This document shows positions 51,865-60,020 of a DNA stretch of 64,000 bases, piece by piece (within the stretch, counting starts at the first letter, position 1; each line of letters starts with the position of its first letter). Source of the stretch: Sphingomonas sp. QA11. Its GTDB lineage: Bacteria; Pseudomonadota; Alphaproteobacteria; Sphingomonadales; Sphingomonadaceae. The DNA lies in assembly GCF_028473665.1 (NCBI RefSeq), contig NZ_CP098774.1:1240001-1304000 (forward strand), read 5' to 3'. Below the pieces are notes generated by a model that saw only the letters and a program-made list of their open reading frames with translations, did not search any database and had not been told where the DNA came from. The position numbers and the translations under genes were made by a program.

Positions 51865-52623
51865 GTGCCGCTTGCGACCCTTGAGCGCCGCGATGCCGTG
51901 GCCATCGTCAGCCTGGACCGCGCCGAGCGGCTCAACGCGATCAGCTTCGACCTGCTCGGCGATCTGATCGATGCGCTGGATCGTGCCGCGGACGACCCGA
52001 TGGTGCGCGTGATCCTGTTGCGCGCCGAGGGGCGGGCCTTCTGCGCCGGCGACGATCTGGCCGAGTTCATCGAAGGGTTCGGGAAGGAGAAGGCACATGC
52101 GTTCATCGACCGGCTTCAGGCGGTGACTCGGCGGATCATGCTGGGAACGAAGCCGGTGGTTTGCGCGATCCAGGGCGCGGTCGTGGGCGGGGGTGCGGCG
52201 TGGCCGGTCAATGCCGATGTCGCGATCGCGGCCGATGACACGATCCTGTTCTGCCCCGAAGCCGCGTTCGGCCTGTTCCCTACCGGGGGCATGAGCATGC
52301 TGCTCGACGAACGCTGCGGCCCAGCCCGCGCGACTGACATTCTGTGGCTTGGTGAACGCCTGGACGCACATAGCCTGTTGCGGGAGAAGATCGTGAGCCG
52401 TGTCGTCGCACGCCCGATGCTGGAGGAAGCCGCGCTGGCCGTGGCGGATCGGCTGACGACGTTGCCGCCCGAAAGCCTGGCCCGATTCAAGGCGGCGCGG
52501 GTGGAAGATATCGGACTCCGGCTTGACGTCGCGCTGGCACGGGAGAGCCGCCACTGCCTTGTGGCAGGCGATTCTCCCGAGGTGCGGGCCCGTGTGCACG
52601 CATATCTTGAGGGTGGTCGCTGA
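51865..52623 (+). CDS. Crotonase (enoyl-CoA hydratase/isomerase) family protein
   Basis: 252 aa from GTG at 51865 with AGG six bases upstream; TTG at 51859 overlapping the ligase stop is the alternative. Crotonase marks: RAEGRAFCAGDDLAEF (oxyanion hole), IQGAVVGGGAAWPVNADVAIAADD and FCPEAAFGLFPTGGMSMLL. The first catalytic Glu of hydratases (GGGxE) is Ala here, while the second (CPEA) is kept. It may be an isomerase, hydrolase or C-C lyase of the superfamily rather than a plain hydratase. Last gene of the maoC operon, tail to tail with the CocE gene. Confidence 0.85.
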   Translation: MPLATLERRDAVAIVSLDRAERLNAISFDLLGDLIDALDRAADDPMVRVILLRAEGRAFCAGDDLAEFIEGFGKEKAHAFIDRLQAVTRRIMLGTKPVVCAIQGAVVGGGAAWPVNADVAIAADDTILFCPEAAFGLFPTGGMSMLLDERCGPARATDILWLGERLDAHSLLREKIVSRVVARPMLEEAALAVADRLTTLPPESLARFKAARVEDIGLRLDVALARESRHCLVAGDSPEVRARVHAYLEGGR

Positions 52624-52647
52624 GACTGGAACCGCGGCCGTGGCGCG

Positions 52648-54483
52648 TCAGGACGGTTTCCAGGGGCGCGTGGTGATCTCCAGCCCGCTCGGTGCCCCGG
52701 CGCCGTAGGAGATGGTGAAGATGTCCGGCCCGCCGTTCGAATAGGCATGGAAGGTGTCGGCGTCGGCACCCGCGATCGCGACGCGGAGGCGATGTCCGCG
52801 CCTGATCAGGGCGGCGGTGGGGAAGAGGGCGAAGCGCAGCGTCATCCGCGCGCCGGGCGTGACCGCCAGCGCGTCGGCCCTTCGGAAACTGTGCGGCGCT
52901 GGTCCCTGATCATAGGGTAGGGTGGCCGGATCGGCCGGCTTGCGGTGGATTGCGCGGAACTGGCCCTCGCCGAGATAGGTCGACCGGCCATCGGGGGCGA
53001 CATCCTCAAGATAGACGAAGACGGCCGGATCGCTCGTTCGTGCCGCCATGTGGAGCGTGACCACAGGCGTACCGACCAGCTCGGTATCGATATCCATCGG
53101 GTTGCTGTCATAAGTCAGCAGCCTGGCGTCCTGCTCGCGCCGGTCGGGATAGGCAGGTGGCGTGCCGAATTGCGTCGACCAGCGCGTCGCCTTGCCGGTG
53201 GTGGCGGTGAAATCGACCGAATAACGATCATCGCCACGCTGGCCCGGTATGCGCGAGGCGAGCGACCGGCCCGGAGCGAAGTACAACGTGGCCGGTTTCG
53301 TATCCGCCGGTGGCCACGCCGCGGTTGTACGGAACTCCTTGGCGCCCATCACATAATAATGGATCGCACGCTCGACCCGGGCCCCCGCGCGGACGTGATC
53401 CGCGAAGGCGATGTTGCTGGCGAAAATGTCTGTGGCAGCGGGTATTGGCGTGCGCTCACCGGGAAAGAAAGGATCGGCGCCGACACTCTGGCCATGATTG
53501 TTGGCGGTGATCCAGACCTCGGCCGGCACCTCGGGCGCCGAGCGATAGCGCGCGAGCGCGGCCTCGGCCATTCCGGCATCCAGCCAGGAACCCCAATATT
53601 GCACCGGCTTGCGCTCCCGTCGGATGGCGGCGAGCTGCGCGGCGGGAGAGGAGTCGAACAGCGTGTGGCTATTCCTCCCCGGCTCGTCCCGGAATGCGAT
53701 GCCGTCATAGTCCTCGGGCCCCCAATGAGGGCCGCGCGTCGCCAGGGCCTGGCGCAACAGGTCGAAACTCTCATCGCCATCGACCGGCTGGAGGGTGGGA
53801 AACAGTCGGGCGCAGTCCGCGACCTGCTTTAGGCAATCGGCCGCACCACCTTCGGGATCGCGCCCCATATCCATCTCGCGGACTGCGTTTCCCCAGTTCC
53901 GGAGCATCCAGTCGTTGGAGACGCCGCCGGGGCTGAACAGGTGCAGATAGGTGTCGAAGTCGGTCTGTCGTGGAATTGCGGCGAGGAGGGCAGGGGCAGG
54001 ACGGCTCGTCGCCAGATCGGCGGTGTCGGCCATATAGGATACGCCCGAGGCGATGACCTGACCGTTCGACCATGGCTGGTGCGCCAGATGGGCGATGATC
54101 TCGTCCATGTCGCGCTGCTCCTCGGGCCCGATATCGACCCGACGCGTGCCGAAGGAAGCAGTCGATCCGCGCGTGTCGACAATGGCGACGACATAGCCGG
54201 CGCGCCGCCAGGCCGAACCGAAATCAGCTTCGCCCGCACGCCCGTATCGCGTCTGGATCAGCATTACCGGCGCCGGCTTTTCGGGCGGCACGCCACCGGG
54301 GAAGTAGAGGCTGACCGCCAGTCTGACTCCATCGCGCATCGACAGATAATAGGACTTGTCGCTCCACCCATCGGGCCGCGATGACGCGGCGGTGGGAACG
54401 GACTGCCCGGCCCGCGCGCCCGGGCAGATGATCGCGCCGGCTACCAGCGCGGCCGTCAGGAGAAAATGGTTCTTGCAGGTCAT
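52648..54483 (-). CDS. Secreted CocE/NonD (X-Pro dipeptidyl-peptidase S15-type) hydrolase
   Basis: 611 aa with signal peptide (FLLTAALVAGAIICPGARAG). N-terminal alpha/beta hydrolase with DGVRLAVSLYFPGG, RYGRAGEADFGSAWRRAGY, VDTRGSTASFG and the nucleophile in ASGVSYMADTA (G-V-S-Y). A helical cap and the jelly-roll PepX C domain follow (ELVGTPVVTLHMAART, EGQFRAIHRKP, GHRLRVAIAGADADTFHAYSNG). Relatives hydrolyse esters (cocaine esterase), glutaryl-acylated beta-lactams or X-Pro peptides. In this operon context an esterase that frees the acid activated by the ligase is the best guess. It is 9 bases from the receptor stop, same strand. Confidence 0.85.
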   Translation of the reverse strand: MTCKNHFLLTAALVAGAIICPGARAGQSVPTAASSRPDGWSDKSYYLSMRDGVRLAVSLYFPGGVPPEKPAPVMLIQTRYGRAGEADFGSAWRRAGYVVAIVDTRGSTASFGTRRVDIGPEEQRDMDEIIAHLAHQPWSNGQVIASGVSYMADTADLATSRPAPALLAAIPRQTDFDTYLHLFSPGGVSNDWMLRNWGNAVREMDMGRDPEGGAADCLKQVADCARLFPTLQPVDGDESFDLLRQALATRGPHWGPEDYDGIAFRDEPGRNSHTLFDSSPAAQLAAIRRERKPVQYWGSWLDAGMAEAALARYRSAPEVPAEVWITANNHGQSVGADPFFPGERTPIPAATDIFASNIAFADHVRAGARVERAIHYYVMGAKEFRTTAAWPPADTKPATLYFAPGRSLASRIPGQRGDDRYSVDFTATTGKATRWSTQFGTPPAYPDRREQDARLLTYDSNPMDIDTELVGTPVVTLHMAARTSDPAVFVYLEDVAPDGRSTYLGEGQFRAIHRKPADPATLPYDQGPAPHSFRRADALAVTPGARMTLRFALFPTAALIRRGHRLRVAIAGADADTFHAYSNGGPDIFTISYGAGAPSGLEITTRPWKPS

Positions 54484-54492
54484 GGCCGGTCC

Positions 54493-56697
54493 TCAATACC
54501 TCAGCTTGAATTCGGCGCCGAAGGTGCGGGGCTCACCGAGGATGATGAACTTCTGTCCCACCAGTGGCTGGTCGGACAGATCGAACAGACGCTGTTCGTA
54601 CGTCCGGTTGGTCAGGTTCTTGGCCCAAAGGGATATGCGCCAGCGTTCGTCATGGGATTGCAGCGAGAAGCGGATGTTGAGCAATCCATAAGGATGCACG
54701 ACGCCATCGGGATCGGTGTCGTTGCTGAGATAGGTTCGCCCACGCAATTGATACTCGCCGAACAGGGAGACCGATCCAAGCCCGGCGACCGGAACGCGAT
54801 ATTCCGCGTTGAGATCGGCGGTATAGGCCGGCGCATAGGGGATGTGGTCGAGCAGCGCCCCGCTCGGCAGGCGTCCGCCGTCGAAACGGGCGTCCTGCAC
54901 GGACAGGTTGCCGCCCAGCGTCCAGCGGTCGGTTGGCCGCGCGCTGACCTCGATTTCGACGCCCTTGCTGTGCGCCTTGCCGGCATTGAGGATGATCGGA
55001 TCATAGACCGGGGTGGCCGGATTGTCCTCCGACAGCTGGATCTTGCTCCAGTCCATGTAATAGAGCGCGGTATTGATCACGAGCCGTCGGCCAAGCAATT
55101 CGGTCTTCAGGCCGAGTTCGTAGTTCCACAGCGCTTCCGGGCCGAAGGCGATTCCGTCGGCGCTGCCCAGCGCATCGTTGAAGCCGCCGCTCTTGAAGCC
55201 CTTGCTCGCGGTCGCATAGCCCATGACGGTCGGCGAGAAACGATAGCGGATATTGGCATTGGGCGTGAACTGGTCCCAGCTTCCGCTCGTCCTGATATCG
55301 GTGTTGCCGCCGAGCAGGTTGATCACATCGCGCTGGACATAGTGGATGGCCTTGCTGTCGCTGGTGTAGCGGCCGCCCACCGTGACATCCAGGCGCGGCG
55401 TGACCTTCAGGGTCGCGCTCAGGAATGCGGCCTTGCTGGTCGTGTCGAGATTGCCGTCGGATCCGGTGCGAACCCCCGTCAGCGTAGGATCGCCCAGGAT
55501 GGTGGCGAGATCGGATCCAATCTCCACGAAGCTCTGGTTGCGGCTGTTCTGGCGGAAATAATAGAGGCCAGCGAGCCAGTCGATCGGACCCGTCGAGAGA
55601 TCGAGGCGAAGCTCCTCCGACCAGCGCCAGACTTTCTCCGGATCGCCATCATACAGGAATTTCAGCGGGGAGCGGTCGGTGTCGGCACGGCTGAAATAAT
55701 CATGGTCGTGATAGGAGGCGATGTTGGTGATGCCGACACGGCCGATCCGTGTCTTGAAGGTGGCCGACACATCCCATGCCCGCAACCGTTCCTGATTGGG
55801 GCTGTCGGAATAGACCTTCCGGTCGAACGGATCGGTATTGAGCGGCAGGCCGGCGGCGACCAGCGCCTGGGGCAGATCGGCGTTCATATTGTAGCGCCGT
55901 GTTTCGAAGACGAGCTGTTCCTGGTCGGCCTTCCGGTAACTGGCGGTCAGCAACAGGCTGGTGGTTGGCGCGATGTCGAACAGCAACTGGCCGCGTACCG
56001 CCCAGAAGCGATGATTGTTCACGTCGCGGTCGAGCAGTACGTTGTGATCATAGCCGCTGTTGACGTCCCTGATCGCGGAGATCTTGGCGGAGACCACGCC
56101 GGGTATGATCGGCCCCGAAACCGATGCGCCAAGGCGAAGTGCATTATAGTTGCCGATATTGGCGGTCGCGGACGCGGTGAAGGTATCCGAAGGGCGCTGC
56201 GTGGTGATGCTGATGACGCCGCCGATTGTGTTGCGGCCGAACAACGTTCCTTGCGGTCCACGCAGCACTTCGACACGTGCGATGTCGTAAAGGTCGAGAT
56301 CGGCGCCCGGACCCTGGGCCTGATAGATCTCGTCGACATAATAGCCGACGGCCGGGTCGGCGCCGGCGGAGCCAGACCCGCCGACGACCCCGCGCAGCGA
56401 AGTGGGGGACAGCTTCATGTCGCCGAAATCGCCATATTGCAGGCCGGGGGTCTGGCGCGCGATATCGGCGATATCCTTGATCCCTTTGCGCTCCATTCCC
56501 TCGGCGGTGATGGCGGTGATCGAAATGGGAGTATCCTGCAGTCGCTCCGACCGCTTCCGCGCGGTCACCACGATGTCCGCGGCATCGCTCGCGGCAGCGT
56601 CCCCATCTGCGCGTCTGTCGGCCTGTGCCCAGGCAGGCGTGGCCAGCCCGAGAGCGATAAAAAAGCCGACACGGGTCCTGGAATCGACGCGCAGCAT
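54493..56697 (-). CDS. TonB-dependent receptor under TetR-site control
   Basis: 734 aa from ATG at 56697, chosen for the GAGGGGAGGT ribosome site just upstream; an ATG at 56739 would overlap the operator. Signal peptide (FFIALGLATPAWAQA), TonB-box-like DIVVTARKRSERLQDTPISI, plug (GIKDIADIARQTPGLQYGDFG, VEVLRGPQGTLFGRNTIGGVISITTQ) and a barrel ending FGAEFKLRY. The RGPQGTLFGRNTIGG plug is typical of sphingomonad receptors for aromatic, steroid or terpenoid compounds. The operator lies 28-41 bases upstream. It is co-transcribed with the CocE-type hydrolase. Confidence 0.92.
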   Translation of the reverse strand: MLRVDSRTRVGFFIALGLATPAWAQADRRADGDAAASDAADIVVTARKRSERLQDTPISITAITAEGMERKGIKDIADIARQTPGLQYGDFGDMKLSPTSLRGVVGGSGSAGADPAVGYYVDEIYQAQGPGADLDLYDIARVEVLRGPQGTLFGRNTIGGVISITTQRPSDTFTASATANIGNYNALRLGASVSGPIIPGVVSAKISAIRDVNSGYDHNVLLDRDVNNHRFWAVRGQLLFDIAPTTSLLLTASYRKADQEQLVFETRRYNMNADLPQALVAAGLPLNTDPFDRKVYSDSPNQERLRAWDVSATFKTRIGRVGITNIASYHDHDYFSRADTDRSPLKFLYDGDPEKVWRWSEELRLDLSTGPIDWLAGLYYFRQNSRNQSFVEIGSDLATILGDPTLTGVRTGSDGNLDTTSKAAFLSATLKVTPRLDVTVGGRYTSDSKAIHYVQRDVINLLGGNTDIRTSGSWDQFTPNANIRYRFSPTVMGYATASKGFKSGGFNDALGSADGIAFGPEALWNYELGLKTELLGRRLVINTALYYMDWSKIQLSEDNPATPVYDPIILNAGKAHSKGVEIEVSARPTDRWTLGGNLSVQDARFDGGRLPSGALLDHIPYAPAYTADLNAEYRVPVAGLGSVSLFGEYQLRGRTYLSNDTDPDGVVHPYGLLNIRFSLQSHDERWRISLWAKNLTNRTYEQRLFDLSDQPLVGQKFIILGEPRTFGAEFKLRY

Positions 56698-56724
56698 ATG
56701 ACCTCCCCTCTTGATTATTAAATA

Positions 56725-56738
56725 TGAGCTCAGTATCA
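56725..56738. promoter_or_regulatory. TetR operator core upstream of TonB receptor
   Basis: TGAGCTCAGTATCA, 13 of 14 bases identical to the site beside tetR. It lies in an AT-rich promoter stretch directly before the receptor ribosome site. Confidence 0.6.
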
Positions 56739-56812
56739 ATTATTGCTATCAAGGCTGTGGTGCTTGTCAAGAAGCATCCACTGCGGGCCGATCTGGAAAG
56801 GGAGGAGACAGG

Positions 56813-56967
56813 ATGTTGATTGGCGTTCCCGCCGCCCCTGGAGTCGCTGGCAGATGATGATCGTCGGCTTGCGCAAGGTGCTGTCGCCCAATCTTCCGGG
56901 GTGCTTCGCTCCGGCGATCCGGGCAAGGCGGGGCGGTGTCATCGATCCCCGTGGAAGGAGTCAGTGA
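56813..56967 (+). CDS. Two overlapping short open frames before the ICL-family gene, uncertain
   Basis: ATG at 56813 follows GGGAGGAGACAGG, one of the strongest ribosome sites in the window, and encodes 14 residues (MLIGVPAAPGVAGR) ending at 56857. An ATG at 56854 overlaps that stop and encodes 37 residues ending at 56967, five bases before the ATG of the next gene. No family resemblance. They could be a translated leader coupled to the downstream gene, or chance. Confidence 0.25.
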
Positions 56968-56971
56968 ACTT

Positions 56972-57832
56972 ATGAGCGTGAGAGCAGCTTTGCGGCATCG
57001 GCTGGCAGGCGACGCTATCGTGCGGGCGCCGGGGGTCTTCGACACCCTGTCCGGACTGCTGGCGGAACAGGCAGGTTTCGAAGCTGTCTTTCTTTCCGGT
57101 TCGGCGCTGGCCTGGTCGCATCTGGGCAGGCCTGATATCGGCCTGATGTCGGCAAGCGAGACCGCAACGATATTGGCGCGGCTGTGTGACCGGATCGGCA
57201 TCCCGGTGCTGGTCGATGCCGACAGCGGCTTCGGCAACGCGATCCAGGTCGCGCGGACGGTGCGCCAGTTCGAGGCAGCGGGCGCCGCTGCGATCCAGAT
57301 CGAGGATCAGGCCGAGATAAAGTCGCCCGGGGCGCCACTGGGAAGACCGCTGATCTCCCTGGGAGCCATGGTCGGGAAGCTGAAGGCAGCGCAGGACGCG
57401 CGCCGCCATGACGACACCCTGATCAGTGCACGAACCGATGCCGCATCGAGCCTCGGCTTCGACGATGCCCTGCGCCGCGCTGTCGCCTATGCCGAGGCAG
57501 GAGCTGATCTGATCTTCGTCGAATCGCTCGCCGAGCCGGATCAGGTCCAGCGGCTGGTGGATGAACTCGGCGGTGTGCGGCCACTGGTCCACAATATACT
57601 GGCGGGCGGGACGTCCCCGCTGACCTCCGCCGCGGCAGCCCGGGAGGCAGGCTTCTCGCTTGTTCTGTTCCCAGGTGCAGTGATCCAGGCGACCGCTCAT
57701 GCCGGGCAGACCGCGCTTCAGGCTCTGGCGGCTGGAGTGCCGTTCGCCGGGCCGACATTGGATCGCAGCGCCCTCAACGCGGCGATCGAAGGGCCCGCCT
57801 TTCTCGCCGCCGCCGCCGGTTATGCGGGCTGA
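56972..57832 (+). CDS. Isocitrate lyase / PEP mutase superfamily protein lacking the lyase cysteine
   Basis: 286 aa from ATG at 56972 with GGAAGGAG upstream. The fold is clear (RAPGVFDTLSGLLAEQAGFEAVFLSGSAL, metal-site DADSGFG, IQIEDQ, ARTDA, IFVESL). The catalytic KKCGH loop of methylisocitrate lyase and isocitrate lyase reads IKSPGAPLG instead, without cysteine. Members of this kind include oxaloacetate decarboxylase and carboxyphosphonoenolpyruvate-type or C-C hydrolases. It may process a 2-oxo or hydroxy acid from the nearby operon. It is followed after 42 bases by an S12 hydrolase. Confidence 0.82.
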   Translation: MSVRAALRHRLAGDAIVRAPGVFDTLSGLLAEQAGFEAVFLSGSALAWSHLGRPDIGLMSASETATILARLCDRIGIPVLVDADSGFGNAIQVARTVRQFEAAGAAAIQIEDQAEIKSPGAPLGRPLISLGAMVGKLKAAQDARRHDDTLISARTDAASSLGFDDALRRAVAYAEAGADLIFVESLAEPDQVQRLVDELGGVRPLVHNILAGGTSPLTSAAAAREAGFSLVLFPGAVIQATAHAGQTALQALAAGVPFAGPTLDRSALNAAIEGPAFLAAAAGYAG

Positions 57833-57874
57833 GGGATTTTCCGTCTTTCAATGCAACAGAGTGAGGGCAGCAGA

Positions 57875-59053
57875 ATGAGGATCGTGATGAGACAACGCCG
57901 CCGGGTCGCCGCGGCGACACTGTTTGCGAGCCTGATCCTCGGGACGTCCGCCCGCGCAGAGAATGGGGCGGCCGATCTGGAGCGCGAACTTGCCGCATTG
58001 CAGGTCGGGTCGCATGTCCCCGGTTTCTGCGTCGTTATGTTCGATGCCGATCATATGATCTACGAGAAGGGTTTCGGCTTCGCCGACCTTGCTGCCAGAC
58101 GACCCTATACGGTCACCACCGTGCAACCGATCGGATCGATCAGCAAGACTCTGATCGGGATGGCCTTGATGAAAGGGGTCGAGCGTGGCTGGTTCAAGCT
58201 GGATGACGACGTCAATACGATCCTGCCCTTCCCGGTGCGCAATCCCGCTTTTCCGGACCGGCCGATCACACTGCGCCAGCTTGCCACCCATACATCAGGC
58301 ATCGTCGACCGGGAAACCGTCTACGCCGCAAGCTATGTTCCCGGCGATCGCAATCCGCTGCGGATCGACGCGTTCCTGAAGAGCTATTTCAGCAAGGACG
58401 GGAAAACCTACAGCAAGCGCAACTTCGCGGCGACCGCGCCGGGCAGCACTTATGCCTACAGCAATATCGGGGCGACGCTGGCTGCCTATGCCGTCGAGGT
58501 GAAGGCGGGCGAATCCTATGCGGACTTCACGCGCAAGACCTTCCTTCAGCCGATGGGCATGAAAAGCTCGGGCTGGACCGATGCCGAGACCGGGGCCGAC
58601 CACGCGATACTCTATGGCGAGAAGCTCAAACCCTATCCGCTCTATACGTTGGCGACGTATCCCGACGGTGGCCTGCGTACGTCCTGCACTGACCTGGCGC
58701 GACTGGTGACGGCGGTACTGAAGGGGCGGGCTGGTGAGGATGGTATCCTGAAGGCTTCGGCGATCGCGGCATTGCTGAAGCCCGAATTCGCGGCTGGCGA
58801 GATACCTGCCGGCCTGTCTGCAAAGGAGCCGAACCAGGGCATCTTCTGGCAATATCGTCGTGAGGGCACGATCGGCCATTTCGGCGGCGATCCAGGCGTC
58901 ACGACCTTCATGGGCATCGACCCGAAGACCAATATCGGGCGTATCGTGCTCGCAAATGTCGGCGGCGAAGAAGCGTTGCGCGCTTATGGCGGTGAACTGG
59001 CGGCGATCTGGCGCGCGGTGCTTGCCCACGTGCCCGCGGTCGCGCCGAAATAA
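57875..59053 (+). CDS. Secreted S12 serine hydrolase (beta-lactamase family)
   Basis: 392 aa from ATG at 57875 after GAGGGCAGC; ATG codons at 57851 and 57887 are alternatives. Signal peptide (VAAATLFASLILGTSARA). Catalytic set SISK (Ser88, Lys91), YSN in YAYSNIGATL (Tyr near 205) and HFGGDPG (HxG). The domain is compact, with no C-terminal barrel or helices, as in class C-like esterases. Since it follows an ICL-family gene in a TetR-governed region with an esterase and ligase, an esterase or lactonase role is as likely as a peptidase role. Confidence 0.83.
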   Translation: MRIVMRQRRRVAAATLFASLILGTSARAENGAADLERELAALQVGSHVPGFCVVMFDADHMIYEKGFGFADLAARRPYTVTTVQPIGSISKTLIGMALMKGVERGWFKLDDDVNTILPFPVRNPAFPDRPITLRQLATHTSGIVDRETVYAASYVPGDRNPLRIDAFLKSYFSKDGKTYSKRNFAATAPGSTYAYSNIGATLAAYAVEVKAGESYADFTRKTFLQPMGMKSSGWTDAETGADHAILYGEKLKPYPLYTLATYPDGGLRTSCTDLARLVTAVLKGRAGEDGILKASAIAALLKPEFAAGEIPAGLSAKEPNQGIFWQYRREGTIGHFGGDPGVTTFMGIDPKTNIGRIVLANVGGEEALRAYGGELAAIWRAVLAHVPAVAPK

Positions 59054-59055
59054 CG

Positions 59056-59766
59056 TCAGGCCGGCAACAAGCGCAGGGCCCACCCGACAAGCGCCCAGCG
59101 GCGCGTCACGAAGGCGTGTTTCGCGCGTCGTCGGATGGCCGAATGGATGCAGGCGGCGGCTCGATCCGGGGTCGCGACCCAGAATGGTTTGTCTGCCTTC
59201 ATCATCGCGGTGTCGACGAAACCCGGACAGGCCTCCGTCACGGCAATGGGCAGCTTGCTCGCCCGTACCTTGTCCCGCAATCCGTCGAGATAGGTCGAGA
59301 CGAACGCCTTGGAGGCGCTATAGGCCGCAGCGTCGCCGCTTCCTCTGAACCTGGCGACCGACGATATCCCCACAAGATGGCCGCGACCTCGCTGGAGGAA
59401 ATGATCGATAGCGAATTGCGCCAGTGCGGCGAACCCCGTCACATTGACGTCGATGGTTTGGCGGTCAGGGCCCCATTGCAGGTCAGGATTGAGCTCGCCC
59501 GTGCCGGCACTCAGGACGATCAGGTCAGCGCCTCCAAGGGCTTCGAGCAGGGAGGCAAGCTCGACACGGGCCCGCTCCGAACTGGCGACATCGATCGCGC
59601 GGATGACGGTTCCCGTGCCGAGCTCCGAGGCAAGGGCTTCGAGTTTCGGGAGGCGGCGCGCGGCAAGGCCGAGGCGCCAGCCGGCGGCCGCCAATCGCCT
59701 GGCCAAGGCTTCTCCGATTCCGGATGACGCGCCGACGATGACTGCAGTGCCTGTGCGTTCACCCAA
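59056..59766 (-). CDS. Short-chain dehydrogenase/reductase
   Basis: 236 aa starting at TTG 59766, which has AAGGAG eight bases upstream; there is no in-frame ATG that keeps the nucleotide-binding motif. VIVGASSGIGEALARRLAAAGW is the TGxxxGxG dinucleotide site, LSAG the NAG-like motif, and GISSVARF with YSASK gives the Ser-Tyr-Lys triad. The C-terminal RRAKHAFVTRRWALVGWALRLLP is hydrophobic and basic, as in membrane-associated SDRs. Convergent with the S12 gene, 2 bases apart. Substrate unknown. Confidence 0.88.
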   Translation of the reverse strand: MGERTGTAVIVGASSGIGEALARRLAAAGWRLGLAARRLPKLEALASELGTGTVIRAIDVASSERARVELASLLEALGGADLIVLSAGTGELNPDLQWGPDRQTIDVNVTGFAALAQFAIDHFLQRGRGHLVGISSVARFRGSGDAAAYSASKAFVSTYLDGLRDKVRASKLPIAVTEACPGFVDTAMMKADKPFWVATPDRAAACIHSAIRRRAKHAFVTRRWALVGWALRLLPA

Positions 59767-59860
59767 GTTTGTTGCTCCTTGTCCGCTTCTGCGACGGGTT
59801 TGCCCGGTTAAAAGCGTAACCTACCGGGCAAGGGCGTATCAATGTCGGCTCGAACATTGC

Positions 59861-59879
59861 GATTGATAATCATTATTGA
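59861..59879. promoter_or_regulatory. Fur-box-like site before the AraC/siderophore receptor genes
   Basis: GATTGATAATCATTATTGA closely follows the Fur consensus, with the core TGATAATCATTATT. It lies between the SDR start and the AraC start, 142 bases before the latter. Iron repression of the regulator is expected. Confidence 0.6.
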
Positions 59880-60020
59880 AAAATCTATCGGCTGATCCGG
59901 ATAGCGGGGGAGCCCTGTAACCGTTCGTTGGATGTTGGCCTGATCATGCTCATCTCGACAGACCCGGTCGTTCCTGTCCAGTCGCGAGACGACGGGGCCG
60001 GAGCAGCGGGAGACTGACTC

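Noticed and set aside
54466..56721. Very long open frame (751 codons) antisense to the TonB receptor at 54493-56697
   Set aside because: It mirrors the receptor in GC-rich codons, has no recognisable motif and lacks a ribosome site. The receptor strand is clearly coding.
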